Positions 35,421 through 49,010 of a stretch of DNA of 64,000 nucleotides are shown piece after piece (the stretch's first letter is position 1; each line of letters starts with the position of its first letter). This stretch comes from Gryllus longicercus (Eukaryota; Arthropoda; Insecta; Orthoptera; Gryllidae). A model generated the notes under the pieces. It had not been told where the DNA came from. It searched no databases and saw only the letters and a list, made by a program, of their open reading frames with translations. Location: positions 642,501 through 706,500 of the forward strand of contig JAZDUA010000551.1 of assembly GCA_038098605.1 (NCBI GenBank), read 5' to 3'. A program made the translations under genes and the position numbers.

Positions 35421-37880
35421 TTCCTTGTCGCGTTCCTGGGCTTCAGAAAGACGTTGACTTCTATTGTAGTAAAATGTTGAATACATATTACTGTCTCTTA
35501 TTTCATAACTTTACAGAAAATATAATTATCCATTTCTATTTCTATCATACTGATCCACAACAGCTCCAGCATAATCACCAGAAAATCGGAATTAATGGAG
35601 TCAAAAATACCTTTGTGCGAGATACTTTTTGTTGGAGATGGATGACGGAAAATCTAACTATGAGAGTTTGTTGCTGAAAGATGAACCAGCATTATATAAC
35701 TAACATAGCTGACATTATAACCTAATGATATAAAAAAGCAACCCCTGTTATCACCAGACATTATTCTTTTTCTATGCGACACGTTCCCTTCTATATATAA
35801 TACAAAACGAGTATTATTCGTATAATACATTCGTATAATATATACTCGTATATTCGTATTATAAGTAACGAGTGACATTCGAAATCAAAGTCTTTATAGA
35901 AATATTTCCGTGAGTGAAATCTGATATCGAATGTATCAAAACCAAAATATTAATCCATCTGAAACTTTTTCAAAACAAATCCATCAACCCGACAGACATT
36001 TTCCCCAAGCGTTTTCTTTCTCTCTCTCATCCTCTCCGTTTTCCCTGTTTATTACGTTTGTCTCTTTCTCCCTCTCCCTATTTCTCTCTCTCTCCTCTCT
36101 TTCTCTCTTAATTTCTTTCTTTGAAACTTCTCTGTTAAATGAGGCAATCAAGAATCTACAGGTGCAATTTGAACATTCCTAGGCGATTAATAAATTTGTT
36201 TACTTCACGAAGATAATGTTCGTTTGCTTGTTTAAATTTGGCAGCTTTTGTTGCCAACTGATATTTCATTTCCAACTTAGCAGGAAAGCCCTTGCCCCAT
36301 TTATCAATTTTAGAGTTTGATTTTGTTTATTGACTTATCACTTGTCATTTACTAATATCTCGAGTGAGCATGAAAAATTCTTAGAAATAGCTTTAAATCC
36401 ATGTATAAGTGTCTTGCGTTATTAAGTCATGAAAACGCTCAATCCATGTGTTCAATGATGTTTCTGTCTATCTTAAAGGATATATAATCTTTAAGCATAG
36501 AAACAAGAGGATTTATTATGTTGGGAAGACAGTATGCCCCTTACTACTTGAAAAAAGTCCATTATATTTAAGAGAAGTGTTCATTTACAACAAAACAATG
36601 TTTTCATGAGCTTAGATAAAATTCGAGTGCCATCCACATACCTTCTGCTCGTACTGAGTTTTAGAAACATTTATTTCTTATAAAAATGCATGTGAACAAT
36701 GAAATTCTCTTTTCCTTGATGTGATGAATTCGCCGGCCGATTTAAGCAAAATTTAGTACTTTTCCTCATGAATCAAAGGAGCCGTTAAATATTATTGTTC
36801 GTGAGAGTTATCAGAAACTAGTAAAATGCACGATAGCCGATTATAAAGAAAAAAATAAATTGAAAGTACGTAGTACGTAAGCAAGTACGTTAATTGTTCA
36901 AACGTGTTATTGTGAAAATTGTATGCATATTATTGTAAATGTAACTATAAAATAATGGTTTGAACGTGCATTATTTAAATGACGCCGAAAGAATAACAGT
37001 AGACAAACGCAGATTACCGTGAGAGCAAGAGTGGTTTACCTACAATAATAATAGTTGCATTTAAGTAGTTCTTCCTCTTGCGGTACACTATAGTTATTCC
37101 ACTTATGTTCTCGCGGTCTCAATTATACAAATGTATAATTGAAATTGTATATTCTATTTTTGAGGCGCCTGATTACTACAACAGAGCCTAGATTTAATGT
37201 TTATTTGAAAGTATTGTTATAACCGCTACTATATTTAATCTGTGACATGTGATTGAAAATTGCAAAATGATATTAACTTTATGATTGTTTTGATGTTAAG
37301 TGTATGATCAAATGTTAACTGTGGTAAATTTTACTTCTAATGAACTTTATTAATGTAATGGAACATTGATCTAACTTTATTTTAAAATTGAAGGTATTGT
37401 TGTAAGCGGTGGAAGGCTCTATGTTAGTGAAAGTTGCTAACTTAAAAAGTTAACGATATGGTAGAACAAATGCTATAGAACAGGCAATGAGTTGGACAAG
37501 TAAATAATTCATCAATCAATCAATTTCTGCCATTTGTTTCTTTTATGTCATTTGTTTTGTCTCTCTCCTTTTTTAAAAAGAACTGACTTTAAAATATATC
37601 TTTGTATGAGTTGCACCACTCCTATAACACAAATACGTAATTATAGTTATTCGAGTGTTTTAATATTCAATTGTAAATCGCACATACAATTTGTGATTGA
37701 AAATCGACAATGAAACATGCACTTCATAATATACCTCTCGTAGTTCACGTGTCTATAATCTCTCAAAAGAGCTTTCAGACTGCGCATTATCCATTTCTTT
37801 TCCCCGAACGTATGACTCAGAAATTGCGCGAGTAGTGTTTATGGTGGTAATATAAAAGTCACTTCCAGCAACAGCCCGGT
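35421..37880. other. Intergenic, AT-rich, about 2.5 kb
   Basis: A pyrimidine (CT)-rich low-complexity tract lies at 36017-36120, and an inverted cluster of ATTCGTATAATA words at 35816-35862. A lone TATAAAAG is at 37851 without a supported transcript. Nothing else is recognised. Confidence 0.55.
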
Positions 37881-37959
37881 AGTATTATTTCCACATCAAA
37901 GTAAAACGAATGACGCGAAAATGTATCAACAGGAGCACGGCTTCCATAAAACGAAACCG

Positions 37960-38560
37960 GGAAAGGTTACACCGCGAAGTCACCTCCCCATCAGCCACTT
38001 GGGCCGCGCGTCGTATAAGAAAGGCTGAGAAAGCACTGGCGCCCTCAGCGGCGGCGCAGCCATGGAGATGCGCAGGGGCAGGAGACGGGGGCGGGCGGAG
38101 AGGGGAGGGGCAGGGAGGGGAGGGGAGGGGGTGGGGAAGAGCGAAGTTCCCCGGCAGCCCCGCGTCGCGCAGCACCAACAGAACAATATCGAGTTCGAGA
38201 GAAGACCATTCAACCGAACGAGTTTGGTCTCCCAGAAGAGATCGTTTTATTTCCTGCAGGAGGAAATGTGTGTGCATATACACGGCGGGTTAGAAACGTT
38301 ATTTACTTTTTCGTGTTTGTTTATTCGTTTATTTCCGCGAAACGTCGCTTTCGGGATGCCCCTAATAAAATGCCGGCGCCCTTGCGTTGCTGCCTCGCGC
38401 CGACAGGAGCGCGCGGCCCGGCAGAGCGCTGCACCGCACCGCAACCGGCCGCGCCGACCCGCGCTAAGCCGTCGCATCGGGTCGGGTTGGGTCGGGTCGG
38501 GACGTATCGGGCAGGGGCCAATTTTCAGAAAGAGGCTTGGGGAAAATGCAATGCCCACGA
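37960..38560. promoter_or_regulatory. GC island, two lobes
   Basis: A GGGAGGGG-rich lobe (38060-38150) and a CpG-dense lobe (38360-38520, with GTCGGGT repeats at 38480-38500). An ATG in good context (GCCATGG, 38060-38066, +) starts an arginine/glycine-rich frame that looks compositional. No splice-supported exon. Confidence 0.3.
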
Positions 38561-38629
38561 CACGGTAACCACGCGAGTACAAACAATGGAGATTTACTAC
38601 TGGAATGTACATTGTTGGTCTGTCTCTCT

Positions 38630-39192
38630 CTTCCTTTCCCTGTCTTCCCCGCCCTGTCTTTCTCCGCCCTGTCTCCCTCATCCTGTCTCCCCTGCCCTGT
38701 CTCCCCTGCCCTGTCTCCCCCACCCTGTCTCCCCCACCCTGTCTCCCCCACCCTGTCTCCCCCACCCTGTCTCCCCCACCCTGTCTCCCCCACCCTGTCT
38801 CCCCCACCCTGTCTCCCCCACCCTGTCTCCCCCACCCTGTCTCCCCCACCCTGTCTCCCCCACCCTGCCAGCCCGCCCTGTCTCTCCCACCCTGTCTCCC
38901 CCGCCCTGACTTTCCCCGCCCTGACTTTCCCCGCCCTGTCTCCCCCGCCCTGTCTCCCCCGCCCTGTCTCCCCCGCCCTGTCTCCCCCGCCCTGTCTCCC
39001 CCGCCCTGTCTCCCCCGCCCTGTCTCCCCCGCCCTGTCTCCCCCGCCCTGTCTCCCCCGCCCTGTCTCCCCCGCCCTGTCTCCCCCGCCCTGTCTCCCCC
39101 GCCCTGTCTCCCCCGCCCTGTCTCCCCCGCCCTGTCTCCCCCGCCCTGTCTCCCCCGCCCTGTCTCCCCCGCCCTGTCTCCCCCGCCCTGAC
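38630..39192. repeat. 14-bp minisatellite, about 40 units in two blocks
   Basis: CCCTGTCTCCCCCA units dominate 38715-38870 and CCCTGTCTCCCCCG units dominate 38935-39190, with irregular units at both the left edge and the junction (38865-38935, including a CCAGCCCG variant and two CTGACTTTC units). The plus strand is C-rich and the minus strand G-rich (GGGGGAGACAGGGC), a G-quadruplex pattern. The 355- and 321-codon frames over it are not genes. Confidence 0.95.
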
Positions 39193-39213
39193 TCCCTTTC
39201 TCTCTCTTTCACA

Positions 39214-39246
<33 letters not shown>

Positions 39247-39293
39247 GCACGCACGCACACACGCACACACGCACACACCTTTTTTTTTTTTTG
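39193..39293. repeat. (TC)n, (CACG)n and poly-T microsatellites
   Basis: A TC run at 39216-39245, an AC/GC run at 39248-39278, and 12 or more T at 39279-39291 follow each other directly downstream of the minisatellite. Confidence 0.9.
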
Positions 39294-39610
39294 AGGAGAG
39301 CAGCGCCACCCTATTCCCTCATCTTCTCCTCCGCCTCGCCCCCGTCACCTTCCGCATCCAAATGCGCGCTGCGCCCCGCCGCCCGCGTGCGCCCGTGCGC
39401 TCGGCGGGCGCATTCCGCGGCCGACGCTCCGCCGCCGACGCAGCAAGGGCCGCCCCAACGGCTGCGCCGTCGAGGTTCCTGCGAGAAAGTGGTGACGTGG
39501 CACGGGATTGCGTTCATGCGGCCGGGTTTCGCGGTGCCTCGTTGGGTCTCGCGTTACCTGAAGCGGTTCGAAAGCAGGGCAGGTTACTGTATATTTGGAA
39601 GTAATGTTTT
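39294..39610. promoter_or_regulatory. CpG island
   Basis: CpG-dense from 39330 to 39560, with CGCCGCC-type words. Open frames on both strands are Ala/Arg-rich. No supported exon. Confidence 0.3.
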
Positions 39611-40390
39611 GGCGAGTTGAACTGATGTCGTAGATATGTGTCGCAGACTTTCCTTTCGTTGGTTTTATAGCAAGAGGTTATTTTTATTGAAGTGGTTTCT
39701 CTTCAGGTTACGTGGAAGCGTCGATAACTTGCTTTCTCTCAAATTTCATGGTATTTCGCTTCGTATTAGCGTTTTTCTTTGTTTTTGGAATTGCGTTGCT
39801 TCTCTTTGCAAGAACTTTCAGTGCGTCACTACACTTAACGTGAATATTACACGTGTTTTGCCGTATATGAGAACTACGAGGTACAGACGTTTTTGTAGAA
39901 ATTTCTTTTTAAAAATAATACTATTAATTATGAGAATAAAGACAGTGTATACTCGTGAAAAATTTCATAGAAAATGTCAGTTTATTGGCAATTTAACCAG
40001 TCAATAATTACGTTTCCCACACATAATGTAGCTCACTTTACATCGTAACAAACTCTGCATTATACTAAATTTAAAAGTATTTAAAAGCTAGAATGGTGAC
40101 AATTGAACTATTCAGTAAGTATATGCATAATGTAACATTTTCTGTTACCTTGCCATAAGTTTTTTCATTGCACTACTCACAAAGACTTAAGAGGAAAATA
40201 AAGCATTGTACTTTAGCTAGAATGAGATTTCAGTTTCACGAGATTAAAAAGGACACAGAAAGACTAACGCCAAAATGGCTATTGTTGAAGCTTGTAAAAA
40301 CATTGCAGGTGCGTGCTTTAATTTCAATGTTATTGCTGTCTGCACTAAGCCTCGTGTTGTCGTTTTAATATGGCTGTTGACCTATTCTTA
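39611..40390. other. Intergenic, AT-rich
   Basis: The 123-codon plus frame at 39636-40007 is hydrophobic and Phe/Arg-rich without recognisable domain. I see no gene. Confidence 0.5.
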
Positions 40391-41649
40391 TTTCCTATAT
40401 TCGTACGAAGTACTCAGGGAGGAGCGGACGGCGGGAGGATGAGTGGCTGGGCGGGTTGGCGGAGCGGAACGAGATCGGACAGAGCAGGGCGTGGCGGAGG
40501 TGTAAAGAAATCTATTTCCATTTTCCACTACCGATATAATCTAATTTCACTTTCTGCCGTCTAGATAATTGGAACAAACGATAAATAAATATTCTGAGTT
40601 ACCTCAGTCATATCACTAATATTACGGCTAGACCATTCCACATTGTCACATCGTAACATATCTCTGAAATTTAATAAGATTGAAGATAAGTAAATTATAT
40701 AATAGATTTGAAGAGGTGGATGTGCATTAAATGTGATCGTATTCTGTAAAAATACTATAATAAAAAATTAAATTGGATTGTCTGTCTGGGTGTTTTGAAA
40801 ATAAAAGTGTTTTTACAATCTCATAGGCTTGTTTAAATATGAAACCCAAATCAATTGCTACATTGCATTTTTGTTTCTGTTGTTTGTTCGAAGACATTTC
40901 TGCAAAGGCCGAACCGATTTCGATGCATTTTCACGGAAAAGTAGAGTGTTTTGTGTGGCATAACTTAGGCTTCGTTTCTTCAAATTATTACTTTCTCCGC
41001 TACGAAAAGAATGTTTGCTTTTTCAAACAAAGCTACACTTTTATTCCATTTTAATGAAACTCATGCCCTTCAAATAAGGAAAAAAGTTCTGTCGGCAAGA
41101 GATTTTATAACAATTACTCTCATTCCCCTTTTCTTCCTCTGAGATCAAAAGTACAGGTACATTCATACAGTTTCGGCGAATATTTTGAAAAGACGAGGAG
41201 ATCCATTAAAATATATTAAGCGTTCCTTAAAGCACATAAAATTTCCATGCGTTTTAATTCATTCCGAAAACGCCATTACTTTTTGAAACTATGCAGACCA
41301 GTATTATTACAGGAAGTTTGCACATTATTACAGGAGTATGGAACATTGCATTTGTTTACATCTACCCATTGAAGCGATGGAAGGGCGACGATAGACTGCA
41401 AGGCAGGGTATGGCGTGCGGGGGCGTGGCCCGACAGACGTGCCCGTAGGCGAGGGCAAGGACGTGGGAAGGAGACGGTTGGTTTTGAGCAGTGCGAGCGC
41501 CAGGCAGGCAGACTAGGGTTGGAATGCTGTGTATTGAATTCATTCCCCTTTCTGCCTAATATATGATTATGATTAATAAATACCATAGCAACGCGAAGTA
41601 CTTCAGTTAGTCTATATAAATAAAATTGGAAAAATAAATAAAAATGTCC

Positions 41650-41692
41650 ATCGGCCTTCGGTGGCTCGTTGGTTAGAGTGCCTACGCTACTT
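41650..41692 (+). other. tRNA-like 5' half fragment
   Basis: CGGTGGCTCGTTGGTTAGAG (41659-41678) matches a tRNA D-arm with an A-box, but no anticodon arm or B-box follows. Probably a SINE head remnant. Confidence 0.35.
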
Positions 41693-42674
41693 CATAGAAA
41701 CCAAATTAAATGGTTTAATGATTTTTATCTGTATCAGTTTGTCCAGCCTGAACAGATTCCGATGCGATTTTCACTGAAAGGTAAAGTGTTTTCTGGAGCA
41801 TAACTTAAATAAATAAACAAAAACTTAGGTTCCTTTTTTCAAATTTTAATTTCCTCTTGCTTGAGGAGTGTTTGTTTTCGTACAAATCTGCAGTTTTATT
41901 TCGATTTTAATAAGATTTTTTACACATGACTTCCAAAACAATAAAAAAGGTTAATGTTTGCCAGAAAGAACTATCTCCGTCTCCCTTCTTACTCGTTAAA
42001 AGCGAATTTGAATGTACCTTAACTTTGTTTTTAGCAATAATCTCGAAAACGTTGAGGAAAATTACCTCAGTGAATCAAAGATTTTTAAAGCCCGAAACAG
42101 TTTCTACCAATTATTTTTAGTTTATTCGTACAGCGTAATTATACTTTCAGTAATTGACTGTCAAAATTATGGCTAGAAATTTGCCCAGAGTACGTAGCAA
42201 TGCGTCTGCTTACAGTTGACCGTGGAAATATGATGGTAGCAAAGACAATAGTTGCAAACACGTTGGTGCGGGGTGGGGGGATGTGCAGGTCGACGCGAAG
42301 CAAAGTTGTGTCTTTTTGTGTAGTTGTCGAGAAATGAGACGGGGCCGGGCAGGGTGTGGAAGGGCAGGTTTGGAGCAGGGCAGGTGAGGATCGGGCGGGG
42401 TGAGGTCGGGCGGGGACCGGGAAAGGAAGCAGTAGTACAGGTTAAAGCGGGTCTGGACACGGGTGGGAGGTAGTACATTGTACACAGAATCCATTCATTT
42501 TCCAGCGTAATAGAGGATTGTAATTAATAAATACTCGGGGACGCAGGATACTTGACTAGTAATTAATTTGTACTTTATGTCCGGCATTTTCAACCGATAA
42601 TCATGGATTTTCTACTTTCATACGTCTTAACTTGAGATGGTCCAAAATGATACTTTCATCTCGAAATTCCATCA

Positions 42675-42785
42675 CTGTTCCTTCTTCTTCTTTTCTTCTT
42701 CTTCTTCTTCTTCTTCTTCTTCTTCTTCTTCTTTTCTTCTTTCTTCTTCTTTTCTTCTTCTTCTTCTTTTCTTCTTCTTCATTTT
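42675..42785. repeat. (TTC)n microsatellite with TTTTC interruptions
   Basis: A TTC/CTT run of about 105 bp with several TTTC interruptions. The overlapping poly-Leu/Phe/Ser and poly-Glu/Lys frames are artefacts. Confidence 0.95.
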
Positions 42786-42875
42786 GTTTACTGCAACCCG
42801 TAATTCGTCCCGGTATTGCAGGGCAGTTAAGACAGCTGAGCGAACGAATTCGACGGGACCGAAAGAGGTACGGCG

Positions 42876-43405
42876 GTCGATTGATTGGTTGATTGATTGA
42901 TTAGTTATTCCGGGCGCGTCAACTGCAGGTATCATTAGTGAAGAGGCGGTCATCTTCCCTCTCTGGCTGGCGAGATCCGGCGCCGGGCTGCGACGACTTG
43001 TGGGGATTTTCCTCAACCAGGTATTTCCCACAGCGTGTCACCACCCCAGCCATGACAGACTAAGCTCCCGACTGGACTTCCGGTGGGTGTGGTAGTGTAG
43101 AGAATGGAAGTGTAAGTGCATGTAAGGGGTGAGGATAGGTCAAGGAAGAGGATGGTGAGATCGCGCGCGGTCCGTGTCCCGTTTGTTACGGTATTGCTCC
43201 GATATTCTCCTAGTGTTTATTGGAGAAACCACGAAAAACTATCAGAGCAGCCGGCTGTTGAATTTTCCTCCAGACAGCGACGGAATTCGACCTAGCTGTA
43301 TAGGTAGTGTCGAAAATCCTGCCACCGTCGGGTCACGAACCATAGGACCAACCGGTCACAGGCACTGCAATGACATCCACTGAGCCCCTGAGCCACCTTT
43401 ACCGG
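42876..43405 (-). mobile_element. Full-length SINE family A
   Basis: It begins with ATTGATTGGTTGATTGATTG tail sequence (42879-42898) and includes GATCCGGCGCCGGGCTGCG and CTATCAGAGCAGCCGGC. The tRNA-side block GTCGGGTCACGAACC.TAGG at 43327-43346 has a B-box disturbed by one substitution. It ends in GCCCCTGAGCCACC. It separates two R3 copies. Confidence 0.8.
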
Positions 43406-43645
43406 TGGGTATGGCGGCACGGGGCGGGTCAAGGAGGTTATGGACGGAGAGAGTGGGGGAGTCGGAATGTAATGGGGATGGCGGGGGAGGCGGGGCGGGG
43501 AGGAACAGGGAGAAGCCGATGGGACGTGGCGAGAATGTAAATAAAATTATTAACATTTTACGCTGTACATAGAATTCATACCTTTCCCTGTATAATACGT
43601 GATTGTGAAAAAACGTACCCCAGCGGCAGATTGCTTCTATTATTT

Positions 43646-46600
43646 TATGCCATAAAATACATGGAGTTCGATAATATCTATTTCAGGACTACGAGGGAGG
43701 GATGTCTTTAAAAGAAATAAAATGGTCCACTCTAGTTGAAACATCAAAATGTACATTTAAAGACATGTACATTGTGAACATGATAAGGTATTTTTATAGT
43801 TACATTTTATTCGGTTGCTTTCCAGTCTTTTATCGTAGCATTCCATTTGCAATTGGATTTTAAAATAACGGTTTATCTTAATTTCGATGCTCAAGCAGTA
43901 TGCCGAGGACGAATCAATGCGTGCAGTAGTGAAGTTGCTGGTATTACCGAGCGAGAGTAGCCTATTTAGGACAAAATCAGCACAGCTCTATTGTTCTGTG
44001 CGCCTTTTTTGTGGCGGTGATGATTAAAATAATAATAATAATGCAGTGGTTTTGGTGGCGAGTGTGCGATTTGGGGTTTTACACTACTGACTGCGCAAGT
44101 CAAGAGCACTTAAAGAATTATAACTGAGTTTACACCAATATATATTTTTTCAAGAATTTGTATTAACTCTATCGTTATGTATTATAGCGGAATATATCAC
44201 CTATATTTTAACAAAAAAACAAACATTATTTGCTCACTTAATATTTTTAAATGCTGAATGATTTCACATCGCGAGCGAGAATCGATCACGTGGTTTACGG
44301 CATCAGGCATTCACAAGATCAGGGGTGGTGAAGCTCGGACATTTCCGGGCACACCCGAAAGTTTTAGACGGTAATTCTAACCTGCTTTAAAGAATTGAAA
44401 GTTGGAGGAAATATTTTCCGAAGAAATGCGCAGATTATTTTCTCACTCGAGAGTTTCATAGAAAAGGCAGTGAAACGCTGCAATTCTCAGCCTCTTTGTA
44501 GACGCTGGCTGCAGTGATGCGACAGGCAGTTTGAATTTTGCGCCCAGTAGAAAAAGAACGGGAGGTTTCCGTCACTGCATCTTTCACTCTTATACCTAGA
44601 TTATACCTAGAATTGCGTTCTGATGATATTCTATTTTTATGTTATATTAAATTAATTCATTTGGTTATATTGTTACTAAAACCAGTTTCTCGAAGAGACA
44701 AAAGTTATTAGCATCATTGAATACATAACTGCATCTAGTAACAATATTATCTATTCTTTAGCGAAGAATGTTTGACTTCTCAACCTATAGCTACGTTCGA
44801 GCAAGCAAAAATTGTCAAAAATGAAATCTAGTGCCGTGATCTTTAGAGAGGACTAAATTTAAAACGGATAAAGCTGTCAGGAAATAAACAATAATCATCT
44901 TAGCATCAACTCTGGAATTCGCTGAAAAGACTGAACAGAAACCGCGGCCAAGATAGGAACCGGGTGGGTGGGCGGCAAGAAGTCATTTACTACATATTGG
45001 AACAAGATTTATCCAATTTTATGGTATCTGTTCCCCATAACAAGAGTTTTTCATTCGATTCTTTTTTTTCTGCAACATAAAAATATTTTTTAAAAGTAGT
45101 ATGCGAGAAACAAATAATAATCAAATTAGAAAATCTTGCAAGCAACACTGAGTACATAATCTAGTATTTGAAGTAAGATATAAAAAAAGAATGCAGTGAC
45201 TAGTGATGAAAAAATGCAGTGAACTTCAAACTTTTATTCATTTTAATTAACATTGTAGGTTTTAATTGCTTTTATAAATTTATAACTAGGTTTCAGGCGA
45301 AAAGCTGTTGACACTAATTTAATGGATGGAACAACCTCCATGGATATTATAAAAATGAAGAAATAATTTGACAAAAACACACGTCCTCATAGTTAAGTAA
45401 GTTTTTTTTTTTTCAAAAAAACAACCGATTTGTAAATATAAATTCACTGCAATAGCATAAGTTGCAGGGTAAGTGTATTCATCGGCAATGGTAAAGAGGA
45501 TGACTTTTTCAATTTATTCTCACAATTCGCTTCAGTAACCTGAAAGTATACGTATCATCAGATGAATCCCTTCAAAATATATAAAATGAATATGAAATAT
45601 GTATGGTATGTACATAAAATATATGATATTTGATACTTGAATGGACATTTCCAAAATATAAAGAAATCAGCCTATTGGTGAAATGAACTGTATAGTAACC
45701 ACTTAATTGACTAATAGCATAACAAAATGAGCCTATTTAGTATTCAGTTTCATCAAATGTTTGTTCCATTTAATTGATGGTTATGATAGAATTCCTTGCT
45801 TTTTTCTCCGATGCATAATTCTTCGTCATACATTTTTTGAGTGCAGAATTTTAGTATGCAAAATTTTAAAGTACATATGTGGTCCTGCCATGGAGTTCAA
45901 GGCGACAATATCTTATTGATACAAGCATGATTGCGTGATTATTAATTGCTTCGTAAGCCAAATTTGAATATAAGGTGTAAATACGTTTAAAAAACATAAA
46001 ATGTTACGACATTTCTCTCTTTAATTTTAAGCGAAAAAATTATATTGAAATTCAACGTTAAAAACGTAGTTACTTAATACCATTTTTGAAGTGCCACTTA
46101 AATTTCTCTGAATGTCGGTTCCATTGGCCTATTTTCTCACCTTCATATTCTAGATGCACAAATCTTGCTCATAAAATAACAAGGTCAATCGTTAATCATG
46201 ACGGCATCATATAGAACCTACAAATCAATAGCGTTTAGCCAGAACCTCACCTTTAAATACAAATTATTTTATCGCCATTACGCAGAGACTTGTTGGTAAT
46301 TTTTTTTTAAAATACCCAATAAACTGTTCATAAATGTTCTTTAGAAAATTTATAATACGAATCTGATTTACTGATATTTATTGAGATAATTCTGATCTTC
46401 CCTTACACTTACATTGCAATGTTTACCCATGCACAACAATGGCTCTATTTATTTAAAAAGCAAAAGTTTAAAAAGCATGTGTGATTTTATGTGGTGAGAA
46501 AACCTACAATTAGTGTTCAAAATCACAAAGAGCCATCTTGAGAGTTTTTCAATTGATAGGTTTGTCAGATCATTGTTTACTCATTGAGTGAAATATGTAG

Positions 46601-48760
46601 ATCATAGGTTCACTATTTTGAAATAGATGTGAATTTGAATTATACATTAACCGAAGAAATTGTATAATTTGTATAAAGGAATTATTTCTGAATTTTATTA
46701 TGGCTCGTTTGCAATCACAATTGGAAATTATTTTGTACTGTTGGCAATCCTGACCATTGTATCGAGATATAAATCTAGCTTACAAATACTTCAAAAATCA
46801 CTGTATTGAAATAGCATTATTTTGATGCAGAAGAAGATTATATTAATACAAATAAATATTCAAATATTGTATATCATATGTACAGTCTTATCCCCTCCTG
46901 GTTCTTGACCATTTCCTGTAAAGACATGCAAGAACTCTGGAAAAACCATCCAAATACTGGTTATTAAACTTAAACACACAAAATGGTAGTGATTTCATAT
47001 TCTCTCCTTTAGAATTATTACATTTTACAAAAGGAAAGGGAACAAAGGAAAGAAATACACAATTTTCTTTCCATTTTAATGGGAAGAAACATACAAACTT
47101 GAGAATTCTTTTTAAAATCTAGTATATCTGAACGAATTACGAGTAACTAAACTAAATAGCACTTACAAAAAGCATAATACGTCCATAAAAACCATGTCAC
47201 AAAATTATATATTAAACAGAGTCAATGGAAAAAGTAGAGTGGTGGGCATGTGTGATAGGTAGACAAATATGTATGATTAATGATTTCCTTACTCTTATAA
47301 GAAAATCTTTTTTTCTAATTTGCTTGGACCACTGTGACCTAGCCACATCCAAAATCATTTAGAAATGTTTCTGCCTTCGAAGACTAGGTAAGTTATTAAT
47401 ATTAGAATTTTCATAAAGTTCTGATTTAATTCGTTTGCGTTGGCAGTGCGTAGACAATACTAAAAATTACAATCATATATTGATATCCAATTAATTATTA
47501 TTTACGTCTTAAATATTTAATAACTTAGAATTTAAATCAATTTTTCAAAAATTCATCACATCCCGTGCTGGTTAAATCAGAGCGTCTAATTAAAATAAAC
47601 ACAGAAAAACGGATACCAAATGAATTAGCATTAAAAACACATTCAAAGGAATTGTAGTATACGACACGTTACACTTCGGCAATTTAAGGACAAAAAAGTA
47701 TAAAAATGTAGAGTTATACACATCAAAATAAATTGACTTTCCAAAACACAATACAATATGATTAAACTTTATTGCAAGTAAGTAAGATCTGAACGGTAAT
47801 CGAGTAGGCTGACATTCATCCCCATACATCTGGAACACATAAATTTGAATTTCGTTATCTAATTATCGGCCAACTTGGGATTAATCCCAGAAAATTGTAC
47901 TAAAGAATCCATCAAGTTATTTGAAACAAAAAGAATTCTATCAAAATCTCAATCTCTAAGGTAATTTTTTGGCATCGATGCCAGAGAGCAATGTTTTTCT
48001 CCGCAATAATACAGAGGACTGCAGTGTTTTCAAACTTGTGTTTTCAAACTCTATGTGGCCGATTAATGACTGTCGACAGTTCATACGTGAATTTGAATCG
48101 TTTAAATTTAGAAGATTTTCTTCTCTGCACATAGAAATTAAAATATCATTTTCTGATTTGTGACAAAAATATTATCGAAGAAAAACCAGGAAAGGAAAAC
48201 AGTAATTTGATCCAAAACAAGAGAAATGTAAATTTTTAAACTCAAAACTAAATTTAATACAACACTACGAGAGGATTGAATACGTGTATTCTCAGACATA
48301 GTTTTGTATTATTTTAATATCAGAAATGACAACTCATAACCTCAAATATGAAATATATTTACTTTTTGGAAGTAGAAATGAAAATAAAATACTACGCTGT
48401 AAGACAACAAGTCAATTGTAGCAGTCATATTTTACTTTAAATAAGATATATTATTACGTATCTGGAGAGACAGAGATATGCGGCCATTTGTCACTAATTT
48501 CTTCAACTTACACACAAATTTAATTATTTATCGTACCAATAGTCACGACCTTCAACGAATAATATCGTCTATACATTCATACACCGAGAAGCAAGAACAT
48601 GCATGGATCAAACAGAATCCGAATTGTACCAAGTGACCCAGGTGCAGCAGGAGAGGTAAAAAACATTCAACCGTGGCACAAATAGTGCAGTGGAGTTTGT
48701 CGCGCCGAACGAGGACCGAAACAAGAAAGGCAGGGGCTTGACTTGATCGAGGACAGAAGT
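43646..48760. other. AT-rich gene desert, 5.1 kb
   Basis: No open frame above background, no CpG island, no SINE and no obvious tandem array. A (AAT)4-type run sits at 44029-44042 and a GC-richer patch at 44268-44375. I see nothing that supports a gene. Confidence 0.6.
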
Positions 48761-49010
48761 AGATGTCAGTCCTCCAGCGAGGGCCAATGCTGAGTCTTCG
48801 ATTTCCTTGCGCGGAGGAATTGGAGGCTGTGCGCGGGGCAGTGCTTCTCATTCCACTTCCTGCCCGGCCACGCCTCCGTCTTCCCCCTACCCGCACCCTC
48901 ACCCCACCCCCACCCCCACCCCGCCCACTCTCGTCCCCTGCCGAGCCCCCGCACCCGCACCCTCTTGGTCCGAGACCGGGCGACTCGTAAACCGAACTCA
49001 GCGAAAAAAA
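48761..49010. promoter_or_regulatory. C-rich, CpG-containing patch
   Basis: CCCCACCCC-type repeats (48898-48925) in a GC-rich patch. Frames on both strands (160 codons on minus) are Gly/Arg-rich. A promoter is possible but no splice-supported exon was found. Confidence 0.25.

Larger units (their letters stand above)
40400..43645. repeat. Four diverged copies of a ~1-kb repeat (R3)
   Basis: Each copy has a G-rich block followed by a conserved tail of the form GAATTCATTCCC...GTGATTGT..AATAAATAC. G-rich blocks are at 40410-40510, 41385-41515, 42340-42430 and 43400-43510; tails at 40510-40605, 41535-41600, 42485-42560 and 43565-43640. Copies two and three also share CCGATTTCGATGCATTTTCAC (40914-40934) and CCGATGCGATTTTCACTG (41757-41774), followed by GTGTTTTGTGTGGCATAACTTA-like sequence. 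This resembles widespread non-autonomous arthropod transposons; the class is not assigned. A SINE sits between copies three and four. Confidence 0.6.

Noticed and set aside
37851..37858. TATAAAAG sequence upstream of a GC island
   Set aside because: No initiator, start codon or exon in the following 100 bp could be supported.
38247..39604. Frames of 213-355 codons on both strands over the 14-bp minisatellite
   Set aside because: Low-complexity Pro/Cys/Leu/Ser and Gly/Arg/Glu sequence caused by the repeat; no start context, splice site or domain.
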